Positions 36,235 through 45,299 are shown, counted from the stretch's first letter. The stretch is DNA of 64,000 bases from Arthrobacter sp. 24S4-2 (GCF_005280255.1 NZ_CP040018.1:4030001-4094000); one strand, 5' to 3'. Translations and numbers: made by a program. Notes: generated by a model not told the origin, from the sequence alone.

Positions 36235-37908
36235 ATGAGCGAGCGGTTTCTGGCACGAAAGGCGGAGCACTACTTCAGCGGTCTCCGGCCACGTGCACAG
36301 GTCATTCTTTGCCAGTTGCCCCTGACGGTTTTCATTGCTGTCCTGGTCATCGCAGCGCCCGCCGTTTGGGCCGGGGTACTGACCAGCGGACTATTCCTGG
36401 CCGCCCTTGTACTTCATGCGATCATTTTTGCGGCCTGCGTTCTTGTCCCCTGGGAGAAGCTGGCACCGAATGCACCCCTATTGATACCGGTGCTGGACCT
36501 CGTAGCGATCTGGCTTACCCGTAACGGGGCCGCCGCAAATCTTCAGGGACTGGGAGTGCTGGCACTATTTCCGGTCATCTGGCTTTCCGCATCCGCCATT
36601 TCAGCCAGGACAAGCCTCCTCCTCAGCTTTTTCGGCACGTTGCTCATTGCATTACCGACCCTGTTTTCAAAGCTGCCGAACATTACGGCAGCCGACGTCG
36701 CGTCCATCCTGCTCCTGCCGCTAATGATGTTCGCCGTTTCGCTCGCCATTCGTTTTGCCAGCGTTCATATGCAACTTCAGCAACGCAGACTTGAAGCCAA
36801 AGACATCGAGCTTCAGGCACTCCTGGCAGAAAGCAAAGAGCGCGAACGGCTCTTGAATATCATCCTGGAAACAGTCGACGTCGGAATCATTGCTGTGGAT
36901 GGCGACGGCAAGCGCCTGCTTTCCAACCACCAGCAGTCCCTTTTTGACCTGACCGCCAGTCCAGAAGGTTTGCCTGGACTCCCCCAGGAGTCGCTAATGA
37001 TGGTCTCAGGCCATGATCGAAAGTCACCGGTTCCACCGGACCGGCGCCCTGTGTCCCGCGCTGCCCGCGGAGAAACCTTTGCCGACTATCTGGTTTGGTT
37101 AGGTGAAGGTACCCAACAGCGGGCCGTATCCACTGCGGCGCGTCCCCTCAAGAACGACGACGGCGAGTTCGATGGCGCGGTGGTCGTCTTCAATGATGTC
37201 ACGGGGCTGGTGGAAGCCATTTCGGCCAAGGATGACTTCCTTTCCAACGTGTCCCACGAGCTTCGAACGCCCCTGAATTCAGTGATAGGGAACCTCGACC
37301 TTGTGCTCGACGGCGACCAAGGGCTTCCGCCCTTGGCAGTCCAGCGGCTTGAGGTGGCGCAACGCAACACCGAACGGCTCCTCACGCTCGTCTCCGACCT
37401 CCTGGCATCGGCGTCAGAGGCCTTGCATGTGCACCCACGCAGGACGGACCTTGCCGGCGTGGTGGAGGCGTCGCTCGGATCTGCCCGCGCACATGCGGAG
37501 ACATCGAAGGTCTCGCTGCTGATGGACGTTCCCGCACCGTTGTGGGCGCACGTTGACCCGCTTCGGATAGGCCAGGCATTGGACAATCTGGTTTCGAACG
37601 CCATCAAGTACTCCCCCGACGGCGGAACGGTTAAGGTTTCGGCGCGGGCCGAGGATGGCTTCATCCGCCTTCAGGTGGAGGATGCCGGAATGGGCATGAC
37701 AGCGGCGGATACCGCCAAGGTCTTCACCCGGTTCTACCGCAGCCCGGCTGCCCTCGAGGCTGACATCCCCGGCGTTGGACTTGGACTGTCCATTACCAAG
37801 GCCATCATTGAACGCCACGGCGGCGGCATTTCCTGTGCAAGCCGACCAGGCGAGGGCAGCACGTTTACCGTGTCCCTGCCGGCCGAGGGACCTCCGCCGG
37901 CCTTCTAG
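36235..37908 (+). CDS. Membrane-bound sensor histidine kinase with PAS-like domain
   Basis: 557 residues. About six membrane segments occupy 20-175 with almost no extracellular domain, suggesting sensing within the membrane. A short coiled coil (180-210) leads to a PAS-like domain (210-325, IILETVDVGIIAVDGDGK to VVVFNDVTGL). The kinase core follows with the H-box SNVSHELRTPLNSVIG (His341), N-box DNLVSNAIKYS, G1 VEDAGMGM and G2 GVGLGLSITKAI. Start ATG 36235 has AAGGAAG upstream. It is convergent with truA, 14 bases apart. Confidence 0.92.
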   Translation: MSERFLARKAEHYFSGLRPRAQVILCQLPLTVFIAVLVIAAPAVWAGVLTSGLFLAALVLHAIIFAACVLVPWEKLAPNAPLLIPVLDLVAIWLTRNGAAANLQGLGVLALFPVIWLSASAISARTSLLLSFFGTLLIALPTLFSKLPNITAADVASILLLPLMMFAVSLAIRFASVHMQLQQRRLEAKDIELQALLAESKERERLLNIILETVDVGIIAVDGDGKRLLSNHQQSLFDLTASPEGLPGLPQESLMMVSGHDRKSPVPPDRRPVSRAARGETFADYLVWLGEGTQQRAVSTAARPLKNDDGEFDGAVVVFNDVTGLVEAISAKDDFLSNVSHELRTPLNSVIGNLDLVLDGDQGLPPLAVQRLEVAQRNTERLLTLVSDLLASASEALHVHPRRTDLAGVVEASLGSARAHAETSKVSLLMDVPAPLWAHVDPLRIGQALDNLVSNAIKYSPDGGTVKVSARAEDGFIRLQVEDAGMGMTAADTAKVFTRFYRSPAALEADIPGVGLGLSITKAIIERHGGGISCASRPGEGSTFTVSLPAEGPPPAF

Positions 37909-37922
37909 AAACAGCCCGCGCC

Positions 37923-38813
37923 CTACTTCCGCAGCGCCCGGGTCAGTTCGGCGCGGGCCAGCAGCTCGCCGTCGGACGGATACGCAACCTCTTCAAGCAC
38001 CAAAGGATGCGGTGCGGCCAAGACCGACTTCGCGTCACGCTTTTGCTCCAGCAGCCGCTCGTACAGCCACCCGGGCGCCTCGACCCCCGAACCGACGTAG
38101 AGCGCAGACCCCACCAGGGCACGCACCATGTTGTGGCAGAATGCGTCGGCCTGGACTGTGGCTACGATGACGCCATCGGTGCCACGGGCGAACTCAAACC
38201 TCTGCAGCTCCCGGATGGTGGTGGAACCTTCGCGAGGCTTGCAGTAGGAACGGAAGTTCTGCAGGCCGAGCAACTTGGACGCACCCTCATTCAGAAGCGA
38301 CACATCAAGCTGTTCCCTGTGCCACAGGGTCGAGGACCTGCCCAGCGGATCCCACAGGGCAGGCCCGTCGGCAATGCGGTAGCTGTACCGTCGCCACAGC
38401 GCCGAGAACCGCGCATCGAACCCCTCCGGAGCCAGGGTGACGCTGTGGACCTCAATGGCGCCGGTGAGGTCGCCCAGTCCCCTGCTCAGCGCGCCGCGCA
38501 GACGACGCAAGAGGGCGACGGCGGGGTCCAGTTCCACGCCGCGGTTCAGGCCCACCCACTCCTCTTCGCTGAGGTCCAGGTGGACCACCTGGCCGCGGGC
38601 GTGCACGCCGGCGTCGGTCCGGCCGGCTACGGTCACGCGCACCTTTCGCCTGACCAGCAGCGCGAGGGCCTCTTCCAGGACGCCCTGGACGGTGCGCATT
38701 CCCGGCTGCACTGCCCACCCGCTGAAGGGGCCGCCGTCGTACGCCAAATCCAATCGGATACGCAAAAACCCGCCGCCCCCCAAAACGGGGGCAGCGGGTT
38801 TCTGGTGGTTCAT
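37923..38813 (-). CDS. truA: tRNA pseudouridine(38-40) synthase
   Basis: TruA makes pseudouridine in the anticodon stem-loop of tRNAs. Motifs: RIRLDLAYDGGPFSGWAVQPG near the start, VAGRTDAGVHARGQVVHLDL with the catalytic Asp, FRSYCKPREGSTTIRELQRFEF and VQADAFCHNMVRALVG. ATG 38813 gives 296 residues, but the first 16 codons are the terminator hairpin of rplQ read as MNHQKPAAPVLGGGGF. A TTG at 38765, just before RIRLDLAYDGG, may be the true start. Last gene of the rpsM-rpsK-rpoA-rplQ cluster. Confidence 0.93.
   Translation of the reverse strand: MNHQKPAAPVLGGGGFLRIRLDLAYDGGPFSGWAVQPGMRTVQGVLEEALALLVRRKVRVTVAGRTDAGVHARGQVVHLDLSEEEWVGLNRGVELDPAVALLRRLRGALSRGLGDLTGAIEVHSVTLAPEGFDARFSALWRRYSYRIADGPALWDPLGRSSTLWHREQLDVSLLNEGASKLLGLQNFRSYCKPREGSTTIRELQRFEFARGTDGVIVATVQADAFCHNMVRALVGSALYVGSGVEAPGWLYERLLEQKRDAKSVLAAPHPLVLEEVAYPSDGELLARAELTRALRK
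38766..38801 (-). terminator. Terminator of rplQ overlapping the start of truA
   Basis: 15-bp arms (38766-38780 with 38787-38801), one mismatch, followed on the minus strand by T residues. It lies about 45 bases after the rplQ stop and inside the first codons of the longest truA reading, so readthrough at this hairpin could set the level of truA. Confidence 0.8.
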
Positions 38814-38844
38814 AGACTTAAGTCTATGCGAAGGAATTAGCGAA

Positions 38845-39423
38845 TTACTTCGCGTCCTTTTCCTCTGCAGCAGGCTCGTCAGCAGCTTCCTCAGCGGCCG
38901 GGGCCTCTTCGGTTGCAGCAGCTTCAGCTTCCGGAGCAGCTTCGGTCTCAGCGACCTCTTCTTCTGCAACAGGTGCAGCAGCTTCCTCGGCGGCCGGGGC
39001 AGCCTTGTCTGCATCGCGCTTGGCAGCAGCAGTAGCCTCGGCCACGACAGCCTGCTTGGCGGAAACCGGCTCGAGGACCAGTTCGATGACAGCCATGGGA
39101 GCGTTGTCGCCCTTGCGGTTGCCGATCTTGGTGATGCGGGTGTAGCCGCCATCGCGGTTCTCCACTGCCTGTGCAATGTCGGTGAACAGCTCGTGGACTA
39201 CGCCCTTGTTGCTGATCAGGCCGAGTACACGACGGCGGGAAGCGAGGTCGCCGCGCTTGGCGAAAGTCACCAGACGCTCTGCGTACGGCTTCAGGCGCTT
39301 GGCCTTGGTCACCGTGGTGGTGATCCGCTTGTGCTCGAACAGTGCTGCAGCCAGGTTCGCGAGCATAAGACGCTCGTGAGCCGGGCCGCCTCCGAGGCGC
39401 GGACCCTTAGTGGGGGTAGGCAT
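38845..39423 (-). CDS. rplQ: 50S ribosomal protein L17
   Basis: L17 lines the peptide exit tunnel region. The core (about 1-120: GPRLGGGPAHERLMLANLAAALFEH, KRLKPYAERLVTFAKRGD, RRRVLGLISNK) is standard. It is followed by an Ala/Glu-rich acidic tail of about 65 residues, common in Arthrobacter-like genomes and probably disordered. It follows rpoA by 77 bases in the alpha operon. Confidence 0.97.
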   Translation of the reverse strand: MPTPTKGPRLGGGPAHERLMLANLAAALFEHKRITTTVTKAKRLKPYAERLVTFAKRGDLASRRRVLGLISNKGVVHELFTDIAQAVENRDGGYTRITKIGNRKGDNAPMAVIELVLEPVSAKQAVVAEATAAAKRDADKAAPAAEEAAAPVAEEEVAETEAAPEAEAAATEEAPAAEEAADEPAAEEKDAK

Positions 39424-39500
39424 AATTGTTTCTCCTCATATGGAAGCCGGTGGGCTGCGCACACCATGGTGCATCCAGCCAGCCGGCCAAGATCTGCTTG

Positions 39501-40511
39501 TTAGAGCTCGTCGTCGCTGAACGCGGCGTCGTCCTCTTCGATGGCTGCGGCGCGTGCTGCCAGGTCGAAACCGGGAGGCGAGTCCTTGAGGGACAGACCC
39601 AGTTCAACCAGCTTGGCCTTGACCTCGTCGATGGACTTCGCACCGAAGTTACGGATGTCCATCAGGTCGGCCTCGGAGCGGGCAACGAGTTCACCCACGG
39701 TGTGGATGCCCTCACGCTTGAGGCAGTTGTAGGAACGGACGGTGAGGTCCAGATCCTCGATCGGCAGGGCCATGTCAGCTGCCAGGGCAGCGTCCGTCGG
39801 CGACGGGCCAATCTCGATACCTTCAGCTGCGGTGTTCAGCTCGCGGGCCAGACCGAACAGTTCCACCAGGGTGGTGCCTGCCGAAGCAACGGCATCGCGC
39901 GGGGCGATTGCCTGCTTGGTCTCGACGTCGACAATCAGCTTGTCGAAGTCAGTGCGCTGCTCAACACGGGTAGCTTCCACGCGGAAAGTAACCTTCAGCA
40001 CCGGCGAGTAGATCGAGTCGACCGGAATGCGGCCGATCTCGGAATCGCCGGACTTGTTCTGAGCTGCCGAAACGTAGCCGCGGCCGCGCTCGATGGTCAG
40101 TTCGAGTTCGAACTTGCCCTTCGAGTTCAGCGTGGCAATGTGCAGATCCGGGTTGTGGAATTCGACGCCGGCCGGCGGAGCGATGTCCGCGGCGGTGACG
40201 ACTCCCGGGCCCTGCTTGCGCAGGTAAGCAACAACCGGCTCGTCGTGCTCGGAGGAAACCGACAGGTTCTTGATGTTCAGGATGATCTCAGTGACATCTT
40301 CCTTGACACCCGGAACCGTGGTGAACTCGTGCAGCACGCCATCGATCCGGATGCTGGTTACAGCAGCGCCCGGGATGGAGGAGAGCAGGGTACGGCGGAG
40401 GGAGTTTCCGAGAGTGTATCCAAAGCCCGGCTCCAGCGGTTCAATGATGAAACGGGAGCGGTTTTCGGAGACGACCTCTTCAGAGAGGGTGGGGCGCTGT
40501 GCAATGAGCAC
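39501..40511 (-). CDS. rpoA: DNA-directed RNA polymerase subunit alpha
   Basis: 336 residues, usual length. The N-terminal assembly domain is shown by FIIEPLEPGFGYTLGNSLRRTLLSSIPGAAV, and the C-terminal domain that binds UP elements and activators by LDLTVRSYNCLKREGIHTVGELV. The start is GTG 40511 (MLIAQRPTL). A 10-bp hairpin in the 130 bases after rpsK may pause or process the transcript. Confidence 0.98.
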   Translation of the reverse strand: MLIAQRPTLSEEVVSENRSRFIIEPLEPGFGYTLGNSLRRTLLSSIPGAAVTSIRIDGVLHEFTTVPGVKEDVTEIILNIKNLSVSSEHDEPVVAYLRKQGPGVVTAADIAPPAGVEFHNPDLHIATLNSKGKFELELTIERGRGYVSAAQNKSGDSEIGRIPVDSIYSPVLKVTFRVEATRVEQRTDFDKLIVDVETKQAIAPRDAVASAGTTLVELFGLARELNTAAEGIEIGPSPTDAALAADMALPIEDLDLTVRSYNCLKREGIHTVGELVARSEADLMDIRNFGAKSIDEVKAKLVELGLSLKDSPPGFDLAARAAAIEEDDAAFSDDEL

Positions 40512-40595
40512 TTAGGTTTCCTTTCGGCGAGCATCCGCTATATGACGCAACACAGGTGGTGGAAATTCGGTCTGAAGACTTAACGCGGCTGGGCC

Positions 40596-40621
40596 TGCCC
40601 GGACCCGTGAAGGTCCGGGCA
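40596..40621 (-). other. Hairpin between rpsK and rpoA
   Basis: Perfect 10-bp inverted repeat (40596-40605 with 40612-40621) around six bases, with no T run. It is likely a processing or attenuation hairpin inside the alpha operon rather than a full terminator. Confidence 0.45.
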
Positions 40622-40643
40622 AGCTCCTGCTGCTGGAAACGTC

Positions 40644-41045
40644 TTAGACGCGGCGGCGCTTGGGCGGACGGCAGCCGTTGTGCGCGCTGGGGGTTACGTC
40701 CTGGATGGACCCAACCTCGAGGCCAGCGGCCTGCAGTGAACGGATTGCGGTTTCGCGTCCTGATCCCGGTCCCTTGACGAATACGTCAACCTTGCGCAGA
40801 CCGTGCTCCTGTGCACGCTTTGCGGCAGCTTCGGCAGCCATCTGGGCAGCGAACGGGGTGGACTTACGTGAGCCCTTGAAGCCAACCTCACCGGCGGAAG
40901 CCCAGGAGATGACAGCACCGTTCGGATCCGTGATGGAAACGATGGTGTTGTTAAAGGTGCTCTTGATGTGCGCCTGGCCCAGCGCGATATTCTTCTTGTC
41001 CTTCTTACGCGGCTTGCGAACCGCGCCACGAGTCTTCGGGGGCAT
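40644..41045 (-). CDS. rpsK: 30S ribosomal protein S11
   Basis: S11 is on the 30S platform near the mRNA exit. 133 residues: a basic N-terminus (MPPKTRGAVRKPRKKDKKN), then GQAHIKSTFNNTIVSITDPNG, GFKGSRKSTPFAAQMAAE, VDVFVKGPGSGRE and the tail DVTPSAHNGCRPPKRRRV. It lies 52 bases after rpsM. Confidence 0.98.
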   Translation of the reverse strand: MPPKTRGAVRKPRKKDKKNIALGQAHIKSTFNNTIVSITDPNGAVISWASAGEVGFKGSRKSTPFAAQMAAEAAAKRAQEHGLRKVDVFVKGPGSGRETAIRSLQAAGLEVGSIQDVTPSAHNGCRPPKRRRV

Positions 41046-41097
41046 TATTTCTCCTACAGAAAGTTTATTGGGGGAAAACGCGTTAATCCCTCAGGGA

Positions 41098-41472
41098 TTA
41101 ACGTGCCTTCTTCTTGCCGGCCACGGTACGCTTCGGGCCCTTGCGGGTACGTGCGTTGGTCTTCGTGCGCTGTCCGCGAACGGGCAGGCCCTTACGGTGG
41201 CGAATACCTTCGTAGCTGCCGATTTCCACCTTGCGGCGGATATCTGCTGCTACTTCGCGGCGAAGGTCACCCTCAACCTTGTAGTTGCCTTCAATGTAGT
41301 CACGCAGCTCAACCAGCTGGGTATCGGTGAGGTCCTTAACTCGGACGTCAGCGCTGATGCCAGTGGCAGCCAGGGTTTCGTGTGCACGGGTCTTGCCCAC
41401 GCCGTAGATGTAAGTAAGCGCAATTTCCAACCGCTTTTCGCGGGGAATGTCTACGCCAGCGAGACGAGCCAT
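41098..41472 (-). CDS. rpsM: 30S ribosomal protein S13
   Basis: S13 in the 30S head contacts S19 and the P-site tRNA. Starts MARLAGVDIPREKRLEIALTYIYGVG at ATG 41472 (124 residues), with helix-two-turn-helix and the basic tail RGQRTKTNARTRKGPKRTVAGKKKAR. An in-frame upstream extension is rejected because the family starts here and AAGGAG lies just upstream. Confidence 0.97.
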   Translation of the reverse strand: MARLAGVDIPREKRLEIALTYIYGVGKTRAHETLAATGISADVRVKDLTDTQLVELRDYIEGNYKVEGDLRREVAADIRRKVEIGSYEGIRHRKGLPVRGQRTKTNARTRKGPKRTVAGKKKAR

Positions 41473-41645
41473 ATTGGCGGTACTCCTTGTATAAACCGGA
41501 GGTCGTAGGCAGTACACCCGCACTTTCAGTGCGGCCCCAGCCTCCGACCGGGGGTTAGCTGTCCGGGCTCATACGTCCCAATTCAGCTTGTGCTGCCTTT
41601 ATTTACTTGCGTGGGTTAGCAACCCAGGGTTTCCCGTGAAGGAAA

Positions 41646-41759
41646 TTAGCCCTGGCGCTGCTTGTGGCGCGGGTTCTCGCAGATCACCATGACCCGGCCA
41701 TTACGGCGGATCACTTTGCACTTTTCGCAGATCTGCTTGACGCTCGGCTTGACCTTCAT
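41646..41759 (-). CDS. rpmJ: 50S ribosomal protein L36
   Basis: 37 residues: MKVKPSVKQICEKCKVIRRNG then RVMVICENPRHKQRQG. The zinc ribbon (C-x-x-C, C and H) is of the C+ type. It lies between infA and rpsM, its usual place in actinobacteria. Confidence 0.97.
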   Translation of the reverse strand: MKVKPSVKQICEKCKVIRRNGRVMVICENPRHKQRQG

Positions 41760-41828
41760 GGCGTTCCTTTGCGTGTTGCAGTTGGTCAGCTGGACCGGCC
41801 TTCGGCTATTGCTCTGGCCGCCCAGTGT

Positions 41829-42050
41829 TTACTTGTAGCGGTAGACGATACGACCACGTGTCAGGTCGTACGGGCTCAGCTCCACCACTACCCGGTCCTC
41901 AGGGAGAATCCTGATGTAGTGCTGGCGCATTTTTCCAGAGATGTGCGCCAGAACGATGTGCTTGTTGGTGAGCTCAACGCGAAACATCGCATTAGGCAGC
42001 GCCTCAGTCACAACGCCCTCGATCTCAATGACCCCGTCCTTCTTGGCCAT
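41829..42050 (-). CDS. infA: Translation initiation factor IF-1
   Basis: 73 residues from ATG 42050 (MAKKDGVIEIEGVV), preceded by GGAGGG. It has the OB-fold motifs ALPNAMFRVELTNKHIVLAHISGKMR and LSPYDLTRGRIVYRYK. A longer in-frame reading upstream is rejected. In many relatives infA follows map; here map lies 4.9 kb away, beyond the peptidase and ABC genes, so infA must have its own promoter within 42051-42203. Confidence 0.97.
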   Translation of the reverse strand: MAKKDGVIEIEGVVTEALPNAMFRVELTNKHIVLAHISGKMRQHYIRILPEDRVVVELSPYDLTRGRIVYRYK

Positions 42051-42203
42051 ACCCTCCGCTAACTGTTGTTGCCACAGCCTTCCGGTTGGCACCGGACATG
42101 ACTGCGAACGTTTTTGATTGATTGGTTTCTGCTATCCGACCGCAAAAGGGCGCAAACAGGGCAGACAACCAACAGACAACACTACGCCATCTTGGCAGGA
42201 ATG

Positions 42204-43241
42204 TTAAATCGGACCATGGTAGCGCACTACCGGGCCGTACGCAGCATATTCGCCCGCCGGGGTTCTGACGGCTACAGCCCGGGAGATGCCGTCCAAGATG
42301 GCATCGGTCACGACGTCGGCCGCCGCGCTCTGCAGCGCGACGAGGCTGAACTGGCGGGGCGTCCCGGCGCCCTGGTCCAGCTCGACGGCGCCGGTGGCCA
42401 GGCAGAACACCGTGTCCCCGTCCGCCAGGGTATGGCTCGGATTCAGCGCCCGGGCCAGCCCGGCATGGGCAGCCGAGGCGGTCCGCTTGCAGTCCGCCTT
42501 GCTCAGGACGGCGTTGGTGGCGACGACGACGAGCGTTGTGTTGAGCGGTGGCGCTTCCTGCGCTGCCGGATCCGCGCCCTGCTCGCCTTTCGCCTCAGCA
42601 GCTGAAACCCTCGACCCGAAGGGCATCCCTACCGCATTGACGACGGCGATCGCGCCCACCACAACCCCGTTCTCGAGGGTGACTGAGGCTGTGCCGACCC
42701 CGCCTTTGTACGTCCCCCGGCCGACTACCGCTCCGGTGCCGGCTCCCACGTTGCCGCGTTCGACGTCGTGGCCTTCCGGCTGTGCGGCGGCGGCAGCAGT
42801 TGCCGCGTAGCCCATCTCCTCGTCGGGGCGGGCGGAGAAATCGCCGCCGCGGCCCAGGTCGAAGATGGCCGCGGCGGGGACGATCGGCACCAGGCCGCCG
42901 GGCACCGGGAAGCCCCTTCCGTCCTCCTCGCACCAGCGCTGGGCACCGCGCGCTGCGACGAGCCCGAAGGCACTGCCGCCTGTGAGCACCACGGCATCGA
43001 CCCGCTGCGAGAGCGTTGTGGGATCAAGGGCATCGGTCTCGAAGGTAGCCGGGCCGCCGCCGCGGACGTCCACGGAGCCGACTGTTCCGGGCGGCGGCAG
43101 CACCACGGTTACCCCGGTGAGCCAGCCGTCGTCGGGGTGGACACCGCCGTCGGACCGGACACCGCCGTCGGACCTCTGGACATTTCCTGATTTCTGGACG
43201 TGGCCCACCCGGATTCCGGTGACGTCAGTGATCGCTCCCAT
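42204..43241 (-). CDS. P1/DmpA-family (S58) N-terminal-nucleophile hydrolase, NylC-like
   Basis: 345 residues. Members are made as a precursor that cuts itself to expose a Ser or Thr nucleophile; they include aminopeptidase DmpA and the nylon-oligomer hydrolase NylC. Family motifs: VGHVQ, GGGPATFETDAL, LTGGSAFGL, GFPVPGGLVPIVPAAAIFDL and GNVGAGTGAVVG. The expected autocleavage site is N234/T235 in APPLNTTLVVVATNAVL, the Asn/Thr form seen in NylC rather than Gly/Ser of DmpA. A repeat-built insert lies at about 22-39. Start ATG 43241 gives the family N-terminus MGAITDVTGIRVGH. The natural substrate is unknown. Confidence 0.85.
   Translation of the reverse strand: MGAITDVTGIRVGHVQKSGNVQRSDGGVRSDGGVHPDDGWLTGVTVVLPPPGTVGSVDVRGGGPATFETDALDPTTLSQRVDAVVLTGGSAFGLVAARGAQRWCEEDGRGFPVPGGLVPIVPAAAIFDLGRGGDFSARPDEEMGYAATAAAAAQPEGHDVERGNVGAGTGAVVGRGTYKGGVGTASVTLENGVVVGAIAVVNAVGMPFGSRVSAAEAKGEQGADPAAQEAPPLNTTLVVVATNAVLSKADCKRTASAAHAGLARALNPSHTLADGDTVFCLATGAVELDQGAGTPRQFSLVALQSAAADVVTDAILDGISRAVAVRTPAGEYAAYGPVVRYHGPI
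43139..43174. repeat. Two perfect tandem copies of an 18-bp unit in the P1 peptidase gene
   Basis: 43139-43156 and 43157-43174 are identical. The unit is six codons, so copy number change keeps the frame; on the minus strand it encodes repeats of the RSDGGV type. It sits in a loop after the first strand of the peptidase. Confidence 0.9.
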
Positions 43242-43498
43242 GGCTCCATTGTGCGCCTTCGCCAACAAATGAGTGTCTACTCCCACCCGTTTCGCGACCC
43301 GCGGGGGCAAGTCCGGCCGCGAAAACAAACATCATGTAATACTGCCAGCAACACGGCGTTAACGGGCAAGGAAGCCTTGACTAACAATCCTCCGACGAGG
43401 GCTTGTGCGGGATTCCGCCCACCAACCATGTGGTGAAGTGAAGCTATCCCCACACCCATTGGCCTGCCACCCGCGGGCCCGGATCCGTTAGAGACCGA

Positions 43499-44448
43499 AT
43501 GACAAGACAACTGACTGACCGGCCGCCCGCCGTCGTTGCAGCCAGTCCGGCGCTGCGGCGCCGGGCCAGGTGGTCCGGCAGGACGCGCCGGGACTTCTTC
43601 GTTTTCCTGGCCCTGGCGCTGCCCAACCTGGTGCTGATCGGGGTGTTCACCTACCTTCCCCTCATCAACAACGTGTACTACTCCACCCTGGACTGGACGC
43701 TGGGGTCTGCGTCGGCCACGGTGGTGGGGCTTGACAACTACGTCACGTTCTTCACCAGCGCCGATGCCGCCAAGGTGCTGGGCACCACCGCAGTCTTCAC
43801 GCTGGTAACGGTGGGCGGCTCCATGGTTCTTGGCCTGCTGGTCGCGCTGGCGCTCAACTCGAAAGTCCGGGGCACCACGTTCGCCCGTTCCGCGGTGTTC
43901 GCGCCCTACGTGCTGAGCGGAGTGGGCGTGGGCCTGGTGTGGCTGTTCATCTTCGACCCCGGCTACGGCGTGCTCGCCTGGGTCCTCCGGGGCTGGGCCA
44001 GCAGAGCCCGCAGTGGATCAACGATCCGCAGCTGTCCCTGGTGATGGTGATCATCGTCTACATCTGGAAGAACCTGGGGTACTGCGCCGTCGTATACCTC
44101 GCCGGGCTGCAGTCCCTGCCGCAGGACGTCATGGAGGCCGCATCCCTCGACGGCGCCAACGGGTTCCGTCGCTTCCTCAGCATGTCCGTTCCGCTGCTCT
44201 CCCCCACCACGTTCTTCCTGCTGATCACCACCATGCTCAGCTCGCTCCAGGCGTTCGACCTCATCCGGATCATGACGCCCCTGGGCAACGGCACCAGCAC
44301 GCTGATCTACGAGGCCTACCTCCAGGCCTTCGGCGCGTTCAACCGGGCGGGGTACTCAGCGTCGATCTCCGTGGTGCTCTTCGCCATCCTGCTGATCATC
44401 ACCGTGCTGCAGCTGCGCTTCGTCGAACGGAAGGTGCACTACTCATGA
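43499..44448 (+). pseudogene. ABC sugar transporter permease (UgpA/MalF type), frameshifted
   Basis: First membrane subunit of a CUT1-type importer. From ATG 43499 the frame encodes the N-terminal helix and the start of the permease domain (ALPNLVLIGVFTYLPLINNVYYS, GLVWLFIFDPGYGVLAWVLRG). It then goes out of frame at a run of four G near 43988-43993. The next frame carries on with QWINDPQLSLVMVIIVYIWKNLG and the ATPase-contact EAA loop EAASLDGANGFRRF, up to TGA 44448. One more G (LRGLGQQSPQW) gives 316 residues. The stop overlaps the second permease (ATGA). Confidence 0.87.
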
Positions 44449-45299
44449 GCACGCACCGCCCGCTGTCCCGGGCCAACCTTGTCCAGACGATCGCCGGCGG
44501 CTACGTCCCGCTGATCCTGGCCACGCTGGTGGTGTTCCTGCCGCTGCTCTGGATGATCCTGAGCTCGTTCAAGCAGCCCGGCGAGATCATCACCATGGAC
44601 CTGAAGATCCTTCCGGAGAGCCTGAACCCGGAAAACTACAACATCGCCATGACCACGGTGCCGTTCGCGCAGTTCTTCCTGAACAGCACCATCGTCACTG
44701 TGGTTGGCGCAACCATCAAGGTGCTGCTGGCCATCCTCACCGCCTATGCCCTGGTGTTCGTCCGGTTCCCGTTCAAGAACGCCATCTTCGTGCTCATCCT
44801 CGTGGCGCTGATGGTCCCGCCGCAGGTGTCCATCCTGCCGAACTACATCCTCATTGCCGGCATGGGCGGGAAGAACACCCTGTGGGGCATCATCCTGCCC
44901 GGCCTGGGAACCGCTTTCGGCACCTTCCTGCTGCGCCAGCACTTCCTGACGCTGCCGGCCTCCATTTTGGAGTCTGCCGAGATCGACGGCGCCGGACACT
45001 GGCGCCGTCTCTGGCGGATCGTGGTGCCGGTTTCGGTGCCGTCCATCGCCACCGTGGCACTGGTCACCGTGGTGAGCGAATGGAACGACTACATCTGGCC
45101 GCTCATCATCACGGACAGGCCCGAGACAATGACCCTGCCCGTAGGCCTCACACTGCTGCAGAACTCCGAAGGCAACGGTTCCGGCTGGGGCATCCTCATG
45201 GCCGGTGCCGTGCTGGTGATCGTCCCCATCCTGGTGGTGTTCGCAGCGCTCCAGCGCTACATCGTGGCCGGCCTCACCCAAGGCAGCGTCACCGGCTAG
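44445..45299 (+). CDS. ABC sugar transporter permease (UgpE/MalG type)
   Basis: Second permease of the CUT1 importer, 284 residues with six membrane helices. The EAA loop is ESAEIDGAGHWRRLWRIVVPVSVP; the region PPQVSILPNYILI and the C-terminal WNDYIWPLIIT are typical of MalG-like subunits. Four-base overlap with the first permease. No ATPase gene is present, so a shared MsiK/UgpC-like ATPase encoded elsewhere probably energises the system. Confidence 0.92.
   Translation: MSTHRPLSRANLVQTIAGGYVPLILATLVVFLPLLWMILSSFKQPGEIITMDLKILPESLNPENYNIAMTTVPFAQFFLNSTIVTVVGATIKVLLAILTAYALVFVRFPFKNAIFVLILVALMVPPQVSILPNYILIAGMGGKNTLWGIILPGLGTAFGTFLLRQHFLTLPASILESAEIDGAGHWRRLWRIVVPVSVPSIATVALVTVVSEWNDYIWPLIITDRPETMTLPVGLTLLQNSEGNGSGWGILMAGAVLVIVPILVVFAALQRYIVAGLTQGSVTG

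Noticed and set aside
38814..39176. Longer reading of truA running through rplQ
   Set aside because: It translates the opposite strand-like low-complexity tail of rplQ in another frame; TruA starts at RIRLDLAYDGG or a few codons before.
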